Origin: an uncultured Coriobacteriaceae bacterium | GTDB taxonomy: Bacteria > Actinomycetota > Coriobacteriia > Coriobacteriales > Atopobiaceae | Assembly: GCA_902793465.1 (NCBI GenBank) | Contig: CADBDT010000004.1 | Span: 124,001-188,000, forward strand | Direction of reading: 5' to 3' | DNA length: 64,000 nt | Translations under genes and position numbers: made by a program | Notes under the pieces: generated by a model | Databases searched by the model: none | Told to the model about the DNA's origin: nothing | Seen by the model: the letters and a program-made list of their open reading frames with translations, nothing else | Shown: piece by piece, positions 36,690-43,693 of the stretch | Numbering within the stretch: position 1 is the stretch's first letter | How the letters are laid out: each line of letters opens with the position of its first letter

Positions 36690-37676
36690 CTATTGCTGGC
36701 TGGACTTGGCGTCTTTGGATTGCGCCTGCCCGTCGTCGCAGGTAACGACCTCTTGTATAAGGTAGAGCGGACGCTGGCGTGCCTCGGTAAAGGTGTTGCC
36801 CACGTATATGCCTACCATTCCCACAACGCTAACCAGCATGCCGCCCACAAAAAAGATGGCAGTCATGGTGCTTGGCCAGCCCATGGGGATGTCTGTGTCC
36901 AAGAGGTGATGCACAAAGAGCACGACGAGCGCCACAAACGACACGGCAGCCATCAAAAAGCCAAACTTTACGGCAACCGCAAGAGGCTTGGTGGAATGGG
37001 ACGTTATTGTTTCTATGGCCAGGCCCATCTTTTTTCCAAAGGTGTAGGAAGACTCTCCCTCAAAACGCTCCTCCGGCTCAATGTCCACGGTTGCCTGATC
37101 GAAGCCAATCCATGTCATAAACAGGGAATAGTCGCGCGCCTGCTCTCGCATGGAAAGATACGCCTGGTACGCACGCCGGCTGGCAATGCTAAAGTTGCCA
37201 ATGGTGGGATCCACCTCCGTCTCTGCCAAACTAGAGAACACGCGATAGAACGCCCGTGAAAGGGCAAGCGTTATGCCAGAGTCCTTGCGGCCTACGCGTC
37301 GGGCAAACACTACGTCGAATCCCTCGAGCGCCTTGGCGTACAAGAGGGGGATATCTTCTGGTGGGTCTTGACAGTCGCAGTCCATTACAACAACCCAGTT
37401 GCCACGAGCATGGTCCATGCCAGCGGTTATTGCGCGGGACTGGCCCGTGTTGCGCGCAAGGTGTATTCCCACAACGTGCTTGTCGGCACTCGCAATTGCG
37501 CGAATGCCCTCCCACGATCCCATGGGGCACCTATCGTCTACCAGAATAATCTCGTACGAGTCCACGAGGCTCGCAAGGGTCTCGGTAAGTCGTCGGTGCA
37601 GTTCGGGCAGTGCACCAGGGCAGCCATAAACAGGAACGACTACCGAGATGTCCACTTCGTCGTTTATGCCAAGCAC
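36690..37676 (-). CDS. GT2 glycosyltransferase with two C-terminal membrane helices (GtrB/DPM1-like)
   Basis: A 328-residue protein: GT-A fold with VVVPVYG, EIILVDDRCPMGSW, DCDCQDPPEDI (DxD-like metal site) and two C-terminal membrane helices (about 235-300). This is the layout of polyprenyl-phosphate glucose/mannose synthases such as GtrB or YkcC. It would make a sugar-polyprenyl phosphate for envelope modification. The two SMR-type proteins just upstream on the strand may flip its product. The Ser/Gln-rich C-terminal end is short. Confidence 0.88.
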   Translation of the reverse strand: MLGINDEVDISVVVPVYGCPGALPELHRRLTETLASLVDSYEIILVDDRCPMGSWEGIRAIASADKHVVGIHLARNTGQSRAITAGMDHARGNWVVVMDCDCQDPPEDIPLLYAKALEGFDVVFARRVGRKDSGITLALSRAFYRVFSSLAETEVDPTIGNFSIASRRAYQAYLSMREQARDYSLFMTWIGFDQATVDIEPEERFEGESSYTFGKKMGLAIETITSHSTKPLAVAVKFGFLMAAVSFVALVVLFVHHLLDTDIPMGWPSTMTAIFFVGGMLVSVVGMVGIYVGNTFTEARQRPLYLIQEVVTCDDGQAQSKDAKSSQQ

Positions 37677-37759
37677 TCTATTTCAGAGCTCCTTTGCGTT
37701 AGCGAATACGTGCGCAAGTTCTCACATTTTAACCCGTGGACAAATGCGCGGAGCACAAA

Positions 37760-38113
37760 TCACCCAAGTAGCGCAAAGACGCAGATGCCGCCCACAATGA
37801 GGGCAAGTGCAAGAAGCTTTTTTGCGCTCACCTTTTCCTTAAATATAAGCACGCCAAAGGCGGTTATGTAGAGGTAGCTCGTGGATTCCAGTATTGGTCC
37901 CATGGATAGGGGAACTTCCTTGTATGCGTACACCGTCATAAGGGTAGAGAGCACAAACAGGGCGTAAGCCCCTACAACCAGCGGGTTTGCGTATTCCTTT
38001 ACGGCGCTCTGGTGCTGGCGGTTTGCCGATATCTTAAGCATTACCTGCGAGATCGCACTCACAAAAACGCTTACCAAAAGAATGCCGGCATAAAGCAGGA
38101 GCGTGTTGTTCAT
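37760..38113 (-). CDS. SMR/EamA-type four-helix transporter, second partner (ArnF-like)
   Basis: A 117-residue protein with four membrane helices: LLLYAGILLVSVFVSAISQVML, then PLVVGAYALFVLSTLMTVYAYK, LSMGPILESTSYLYITAFGVLIF and KLLALALIVGGICVFALL. It matches small drug/metabolite transporters of the EmrE-like group. The ATG at 38111-38113 overlaps the stop of the neighbouring gene (ATGA), so the two proteins are coupled and likely form a heterodimer. By analogy with ArnE/ArnF it could flip a polyprenyl-phosphate sugar. Its N-terminal helix lacks the central EmrE Glu, as in ArnE/F. Confidence 0.8.
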   Translation of the reverse strand: MNNTLLLYAGILLVSVFVSAISQVMLKISANRQHQSAVKEYANPLVVGAYALFVLSTLMTVYAYKEVPLSMGPILESTSYLYITAFGVLIFKEKVSAKKLLALALIVGGICVFALLG

Positions 38114-38478
38114 GCCGCATCGCCCCCGTCCTCGTTGTCGGCCATGGAATACAGCACGATTCCCACAATTATGAGCGCTGCGCCCACGAGCTTGAAGGGG
38201 GTTACGGCCTCGCCAAAAAACACGGCCCCCCAAAAGATTCCCCAGACCACCGTAATGCCTCGGTTTGCATAGGCGGTGGTAAGCGGCATGCGCTTGATTA
38301 CCTGCTGCCAGCCCAGTGCATAGGCGGCCAAAATAAAGAGCACGATGCCGTAGCATACAATAAAGCCAATGCTTAGGAAGTCGTAGCCCGAGGCAAACTT
38401 GCTTGCCACGTCGGCAAGCGAGTATCCCATTAGCAAAATGTGCAACAGCAGAAGCACTCTAATTCGGTTTTTATCCAT
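38110..38478 (-). CDS. SMR/EamA-type four-helix transporter, first partner (ArnE-like)
   Basis: A 122-residue protein with four helices: VLLLLHILLMGYSLADVASKF, FIVCYGIVLFILAAYALGW, TVVWGIFWGAVFFGE and LVGAALIIVGIVLYSM. Residues around AYANRGITVVWGIFWG fit the half-DMT/EmrE family. It is translationally coupled to the next gene and stands in a block with an ATP-grasp enzyme upstream and the GtrB-like GT2 downstream. The substrate is inferred, not seen. Confidence 0.8.
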   Translation of the reverse strand: MDKNRIRVLLLLHILLMGYSLADVASKFASGYDFLSIGFIVCYGIVLFILAAYALGWQQVIKRMPLTTAYANRGITVVWGIFWGAVFFGEAVTPFKLVGAALIIVGIVLYSMADNEDGGDAA

Positions 38479-38510
38479 GTTTGCGCCTTGCTTCCAGTTT
38501 CTCGTACGGT

Positions 38511-39710
38511 TTAGAGTACCTCGGCCACGCGAGCCAGCTTGTTGGGAAGGTAGGGAGCGAGCGCCGCTCCTTCGCTCGCGGCCATAACAAAGTGTCCCAG
38601 ACGCGTGGAACTGTCCAACACTTCGTGCGCGCCCGGCTCCGCGGTCATGCATGAGTAGCGAACGAGTTCGGGATGCTCTTGCTGCAGAGTCTTAAACATC
38701 TTGAGGTCGTCCTTGTTAAACAGGAATCGCGCGGCGGATACTGCGGGCGAGTGGCTGGGTGTGAGGTCTGGCTCATGACCAAGCGCAACGTCCACAACGG
38801 CACCCAGGTAGTCGATGCCGGTGGAAAGCTGTACCATGTGGCTGCCAATGCAGTCGCCGCCCATGCGTGCGCCAATTTCTATTATGCGTACGGTGCCGTC
38901 CGATGCCACCTTAAGCTCGCTGTGGGACGCGCCGTACTCCACGCCCAGCGTATCGAGCGCCTTTGTTACCACCTCGCGCACCACGAGCTGCGTCGCATTG
39001 CTTAGGCCGCATGGCTGCAGGTGGGCGGTCTCTATAAAATGGGGGGCTCCCGTGGTTCCCTTGCGCGTAATGGTAAGGATGCGGTGCTCGCCCTTCCAAC
39101 TAATGCCCTCTACGCTAAATTCGTCTCCGGTGGCAAACTCCTCCACGAGCGCCTCTTTGGCAAAGCTCTGCTCGAGCGCGGCTTGCAAGGCACTTTGCAA
39201 TGCGTCTGCATCGTAGGGCGTTTCGAGCTTGGTGATCCCGCGGCTTCCCGAACGATCGGTGGGCTTTACGATAAGTGGATACTGCAAGCCGTAGGTGGCG
39301 GGATTAAACGTGTCTTGTTCGTCTGCATGTACGAGCACGCTCCTAGGAGACGGATCGCCCGCACTGGCAAATGCCTTGCGCATAAGGTTTTTGTTCGTAG
39401 ACACATTCATACAGGCAATCGAGTTGCCCACAAGGCCCAACGCGTCTGCCACGGTGCACACGGCAACGGTGGCAAGATCGCTTGCAATGGTGCAAATGCC
39501 GTCTATGCCTACCTCTTTGCAGGCATCCACTATGGCATTTGTCTCCACAATGCTCACGGGATGAAATACGTCTGCTGCCTTTTCTCCAACATCTCCGCAC
39601 TCCCACGCAAAGGCATGTACCTCGCAGCCCATCTGCTGTGCCTTTTGTATGAGCGGCAACTGGAAGTGAGAAGCACCGATTACCGCGAGTTTGGGTTTGC
39701 TCTTGCTCAT
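38511..39710 (-). CDS. ATP-grasp domain protein (carboxylate-amine ligase type)
   Basis: A 399-residue protein: an N-terminal preATP-grasp domain (KLAVIGASHFQLPLIQKA, GIDGICTIASDLA), an ATP-grasp domain with LIVKPTDRSGSRGITK and VEEFATGDEFSVEG, and the metal site VRIIEIGARMGGDCIGSHM. This is the layout of PurK/CarB-like and L-amino-acid ligase proteins, which join a carboxylate to an amine. The substrate is not evident; the SMR pair follows 32 bases downstream in the same direction. AAGGAGA lies nine bases before the ATG. Confidence 0.85.
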   Translation of the reverse strand: MSKSKPKLAVIGASHFQLPLIQKAQQMGCEVHAFAWECGDVGEKAADVFHPVSIVETNAIVDACKEVGIDGICTIASDLATVAVCTVADALGLVGNSIACMNVSTNKNLMRKAFASAGDPSPRSVLVHADEQDTFNPATYGLQYPLIVKPTDRSGSRGITKLETPYDADALQSALQAALEQSFAKEALVEEFATGDEFSVEGISWKGEHRILTITRKGTTGAPHFIETAHLQPCGLSNATQLVVREVVTKALDTLGVEYGASHSELKVASDGTVRIIEIGARMGGDCIGSHMVQLSTGIDYLGAVVDVALGHEPDLTPSHSPAVSAARFLFNKDDLKMFKTLQQEHPELVRYSCMTAEPGAHEVLDSSTRLGHFVMAASEGAALAPYLPNKLARVAEVL

Positions 39711-39741
39711 GTGAGATCGTCTCCTTGCTCTTTGTTTGCCT

Positions 39742-39864
39742 CCAAGCGGGGTCCCAATCCGTAAGGCGCCATGGACAAGCACCGTGCTCAAACAGTCCTC
39801 GCTGCGCTGCGGAACTGCGCGCGGCTGCTTTTCATGGCGCTCTACGGATTGGGACCCCGCTTGG
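39742..39864. repeat. Palindromic element with GTGCTCAAACAGTCCTCGC core, second copy
   Basis: Arms of 34 bp (CCAAGCGGGGTCCCAATCCG.. at 39742-39775 and its complement at 39831-39864) flank a core sharing GTGCTCAAACAGTCCTCGCT and CTGCGGAACTGCGCGCGGC with the copy at 26800. The innermost arm GGCGCCATGGA is also shared, but the outer arm has no similarity to the one at 26800. The right arm overlaps the 3' end of the YfhO gene, supplying its last codons and stop. Confidence 0.85.
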
Positions 39865-42736
39865 GGGTAGGGCTCTTTGGGGGCATGGTGCTCTTGCTGC
39901 GCATGCGCAACACCACGGCCATAATCGCAACACCAAGCAGCCCGATGCCGGTAACAACAAATCCGAGTACCAAGCCAGGCGTTTGGTAGCGAAGCTCTAT
40001 GTCGTGATGTCCGGCAGGCAGGTCGAGCGCCATAAAGCCGGTGTCCGCACGAAGAATTTGTGCTGGAGCGCCATCCACATACGCCTGCCAGCCGTCGCTG
40101 TAGGCAACGGTAAGCAGGAGGGTTTGCGGGTTGTTAAGGTCTATGCTGCCAGTTAGGGTGTTGCATCCCTGCTTGGCGTCTTGAAGGACGGCAGTTGCTC
40201 GCTCGGCTATCCACTCGCTTTGGTGCTCGTGGGTTTGGGTAACAACCTTAAAATCGTCGAAGGTATATATGCCGGGCGCGCTAAACGTAATCGTAATGGT
40301 GGTCGCGGGCTCCTGAGCATAGCCGAGGTTTGCAAGCCACGTGCTTTTGCCGCCGTACATGTGGTTGGACGGTGTGCTGTTGGTAATTGGTCCCGAGATG
40401 TTGCAAACGTTGCTCTTTGCGGTTACCACGTGGTCTGTTACGGCAACATGCGTAATGTCTTGGAGTAGGAGGTTTGCCTTGTAGTGCCACAGCATTTCGG
40501 CCTTGGCCTCTTCCGAAACAAAGGAGGAGGGGAGGGCGTCGTGAAGCACTAGGTTGGAGAAGTACACATACGTATCTGCATTTGGCGTGCCCTCCACCGT
40601 TAGGGTAATGCTTGCGTTGCCGTGATCCACAACAAATTGTTTGTCCTCAACGCGCACGCCCGAGCTGCCAGCCACCTGGAATCCCACGTTCTTGTCTTCG
40701 AACGTTAGGCTGGAGACGTCGCATTTGCCGGCACCGGACCCATTGAGCCTCTGCGCGTCGTCCTCCAGTACGATTGCTTGCAAGAGTGCCTGTTGTCGCT
40801 GGGCAGGCGTGAGCGTCATGTAGTCCTGGTGGCTCAGATACTTGTTGAATGCGAATCCTATGGGAAGCGACTGCTGCGCCTCCACGAGCTGGTGGTTGAG
40901 TCCCATAGCCTCCTGCTGCGCTATTACGCGGTCGGGCAAGAAACCGTAGGGTAGGGTGTCGGTGCCGTCGTCGCGATACACGTAGTAGCGCACTCCCAAA
41001 AGCGCCATGAGGTCCGAGCGGCCCTGCAGGTTTAAGTAGCGGAAGTTTATGTAGTCGCCAATTATTGCCAGCTCCGTATGAAAGGCATCCACGTTACCGT
41101 TGTACACGCTGTTGTAGAAGTCGATTCCCTGCAGGCCCAGGACCAGGCTGTTGTTGGGAATACGGTTTACCAGGGCAAGAACAAGCTGTCCCTCGTCGTA
41201 GCGCCACCATTGGTCCTTGGGCGCAATGGTTGCTACGAGGTCGTTGGATTCGGCCGTGAGTTTTTTGTATGCCATGCCCAGCGGCGTTTGCATATGGCCC
41301 ATGCCACCTTCGCTCGAGGCCAAAAAGTAGAACCCGTTAACCACCAGCGTAAGGGAGAGAGCAAGCGTTAGCGGCAGGCGCGAGGAACCGTTGCCAAAGG
41401 CAACTATAATCGCAAGCGCCGCAAGGAGTGCCCCGAATCCGGCAACGGTTGCCTCGATGCGAAAATGATCAAGAAGAAACAGCAGCGCATAGATGGCCGA
41501 GCCAACAAACAAGGTGCGCATCATCCGCGGGGTGGGGGAAAGCAGCTGTGGGGTCATGCGTGCTAGCACAAGGCTCACGCACAGCGTGTACGCCCACGCA
41601 AAGCGATTTGTGGCGTAGTTCATACCGTTAAAGAAGCTTCCGACGTAAGGGAGCAAAAGACACGCAGAAAGTACCAGGAACACAAGCTTGAGCTCCTTGT
41701 TTTGCTCCTTGCGCGAAAACAGCATTAGGCAGGCAAAAAACCCTACGCCGCCAAGGCCTTGGTATGTGTCGCTGCCTACCTCCTGTGTGGAAAGGAAGGT
41801 GGACAAGATTTCCACTACAAGTTGGGGGCTGTAGAACAGCGGCACCTCGGTCGCCTGCTCGACCAGACGGTTCATGCCCATAAGGGCCACTCCTGCAGGC
41901 ACAAGTGCAAAGCCGGCAATAAGCAGGCAGAGGACTACGAGCCCGGCAAAGATGCCCACCCACCTAAGGAACTTACGCACGGTTAGGTTTGGACGCTCTA
42001 CCATAATTACGCGTATGGCAAGATAGCCAACAAGCAGTATGCAAGCCATATAGGTAAAGTAATAGGAAACGATTGCAAGTAGCGAGAGCGATGCCACAAA
42101 CACCCATGGGCGCTTGCCTTCCAAAATACGCTCTGCACCAGCAAGGATTATGGGAAAGAGCATGAGCGCATGGAGGCCGCTTGCCCAGCGTACTGCCGTA
42201 AGACCTGCGCCGCTTAGGGCATAAAGGAGCGCTCCGAGCACCGTGCCAGTGCGGTTTTCTCCTCTGGTCCTGCAATAAAAGACAAAGGCTAGGCCAGAAA
42301 TATAGAGACGTACCACAATAAGGAGCTGAAAAACCCACTCGCTTATGGACGGCGGCGTAATGCCCGACACTAGGTTAAGGGGGTCCAAAAACACATCGAA
42401 GGTGGTGGGAATGTCTGCACCATATCCGCTGCACCACTCCCATAAGGGTACCTGCAGGCCCTGGCCCGAAAAGAGGCTGCCAAAGATTTCGCGAAGCCAC
42501 TGTCCTTCGTAAATAAAAAAGGGATAGTACTGTCCCAGGCCGTCTATGTTCCAAATTATCTCTCGACCGCTTAGGGGCAGCGCAATATACGTAAGTATAA
42601 AGAGGGGTATAAAGAGCAACGAGTAAGCGTGGTAGCAGCCGCGTCCCATATGCTTGGGAGACTTGCTCTCCCATTCGACGAGTGCCTTTTCTTTGCCATG
42701 CGCCCACTGGCCAATACGTGATGCTAGCTTTGTCAT
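39842..42736 (-). CDS. YfhO family polytopic membrane protein (GT-C-like)
   Basis: A 964-residue membrane protein with about 13 helices and a large extracytoplasmic domain in the C-terminal half (about 510-900). The start region (SGREIIWNIDGLGQYYPFFIYEGQWLREIF) and GYGADIPTTFDVFLDPLNLVS are typical of YfhO, which in Bacillus and Listeria glycosylates lipoteichoic acid. It should use a polyprenyl-phosphate sugar outside the cell, which fits the nearby GtrB-like enzyme and SMR pair. The last residues, KRGPNP, come from the palindromic element at 39742. Confidence 0.9.
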   Translation of the reverse strand: MTKLASRIGQWAHGKEKALVEWESKSPKHMGRGCYHAYSLLFIPLFILTYIALPLSGREIIWNIDGLGQYYPFFIYEGQWLREIFGSLFSGQGLQVPLWEWCSGYGADIPTTFDVFLDPLNLVSGITPPSISEWVFQLLIVVRLYISGLAFVFYCRTRGENRTGTVLGALLYALSGAGLTAVRWASGLHALMLFPIILAGAERILEGKRPWVFVASLSLLAIVSYYFTYMACILLVGYLAIRVIMVERPNLTVRKFLRWVGIFAGLVVLCLLIAGFALVPAGVALMGMNRLVEQATEVPLFYSPQLVVEILSTFLSTQEVGSDTYQGLGGVGFFACLMLFSRKEQNKELKLVFLVLSACLLLPYVGSFFNGMNYATNRFAWAYTLCVSLVLARMTPQLLSPTPRMMRTLFVGSAIYALLFLLDHFRIEATVAGFGALLAALAIIVAFGNGSSRLPLTLALSLTLVVNGFYFLASSEGGMGHMQTPLGMAYKKLTAESNDLVATIAPKDQWWRYDEGQLVLALVNRIPNNSLVLGLQGIDFYNSVYNGNVDAFHTELAIIGDYINFRYLNLQGRSDLMALLGVRYYVYRDDGTDTLPYGFLPDRVIAQQEAMGLNHQLVEAQQSLPIGFAFNKYLSHQDYMTLTPAQRQQALLQAIVLEDDAQRLNGSGAGKCDVSSLTFEDKNVGFQVAGSSGVRVEDKQFVVDHGNASITLTVEGTPNADTYVYFSNLVLHDALPSSFVSEEAKAEMLWHYKANLLLQDITHVAVTDHVVTAKSNVCNISGPITNSTPSNHMYGGKSTWLANLGYAQEPATTITITFSAPGIYTFDDFKVVTQTHEHQSEWIAERATAVLQDAKQGCNTLTGSIDLNNPQTLLLTVAYSDGWQAYVDGAPAQILRADTGFMALDLPAGHHDIELRYQTPGLVLGFVVTGIGLLGVAIMAVVLRMRSKSTMPPKSPTPKRGPNP

Positions 42737-42949
42737 TTTTTGCGTCTTTGCTGCTCGATAGTATGGTCATGCAAACAAGAAGTATATCATCCACAACAGC
42801 CCTGCCCCAAAACCACAAACAGCGCCATGGCCTTAGCGAAACACCCCTACAGATACGGTGACTTTGTTGCGTCTAAGTCCCCAATTTGCCAGCCAAATAT
42901 GAGTGACGGTAGAATAGAGGGGACCAATAACGATGTAAGGAGGCCGAGC

Positions 42950-43405
42950 ATGAGTCTTAAGAAGAATCTCATTATAGGTGGTGCTGTTGGAGTTGCCGCG
43001 GTGGTGGCTGGAACGGTTGTTATCGTAAAGGCTGTAAAACGCAGGGTCAGGCGCGTGCTCGATCGCAAGATGCATGCCATAATGGCCGATGTGCTTGTAA
43101 TGAAGGTCGAAGACTTTATACCGCTGAGCGATGGCAGCGCCTCCAAGTTCCGTCGCTATATCGACGGTCTGGACAACAAGCACCTTGCGGCGCTGTGTGC
43201 TCTGGTGCAGGTGGGATATCACATTAAGGTATCGGGAATCAATCCCATACGTCCCTCAAGACAGCAGATTCTCCGTGCGGTGGAAAAGTTCTTCCTTGAG
43301 GAGCGCCTGGCACCCAAGACCCGCGTTGAGCTTCTGGACAAGCTGGACACCTCAGACGCCTACGACGCGCTCGTCTCTGCCTTCGGAGTTCTTTCCAAGG
43401 CCTAG
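42950..43405 (+). CDS. Single-helix membrane protein, unknown
   Basis: A 151-residue protein with an N-terminal helix (about 7-27: LIIGGAVGVAAVVAGTVVIV) followed by a basic KRRVRRVLDRK stretch and a helical domain. I recognise no family. AAGGAGG lies six bases before the ATG at 42950, and the amino-acid and codon use are normal, so it is a real gene. It is divergent from yfhO, with 213 bases between the starts. Confidence 0.65.
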   Translation: MSLKKNLIIGGAVGVAAVVAGTVVIVKAVKRRVRRVLDRKMHAIMADVLVMKVEDFIPLSDGSASKFRRYIDGLDNKHLAALCALVQVGYHIKVSGINPIRPSRQQILRAVEKFFLEERLAPKTRVELLDKLDTSDAYDALVSAFGVLSKA

Positions 43406-43435
43406 GGATAACTTCCAAAAGCACCTGTATACAAA

Positions 43436-43479
43436 GGGGATGCTCCCACCGTCGTGTGTTAGGCCGCGGGAGTATCCCC
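43436..43479. repeat. Short GGGGATGCTCCC / GGGAGTATCCCC palindrome
   Basis: GGGGATGCTCCC (43436) and GGGAGTATCCCC (ending 43479) pair around a 20-base loop, 31 bases after the stop of the upstream gene. The stem uses the same GGGGATACTCCC module found in the arms of the larger GTACATCGCG elements, but without that core. Confidence 0.65.
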
Positions 43480-43501
43480 TCAGTTGCACTCAAAACCGGG
43501 G

Positions 43502-43625
43502 GAGGCTGTCCGAAAAGTACGTGCGGGGGTGCCACCCATTGCGTGCCCGAAGTTCAACGTCGCAGGTACGGGGGATTGTTGGTGCGCAAGGCTGTCACCC
43601 CCGCACGTACTTTTCGGACAGCCTC
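43502..43625. repeat. Long perfect inverted repeat, 30-bp arms
   Basis: GAGGCTGTCCGAAAAGTACG.. (43502-43531) and its exact complement (43596-43625) flank a 64-base loop that holds GTGCCACCC, TTGCGTGCC and GGTGCGCAA. The GTCCGAAAA part recurs in the outer arms of the element at 60684. With the shorter palindrome at 43436 it fills the 288-bp gap between two convergent genes. A weak AAAGGT/ACCTTT hairpin with ATTTT follows at about 43650 and may serve as a terminator. Confidence 0.85.
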
Positions 43626-43693
43626 GGGGGGCGTTTGCACACAGCGCCTAAAGGTTTTTGACCTTTATTTTAAAGCGCCCTTTGCGCACCCTT

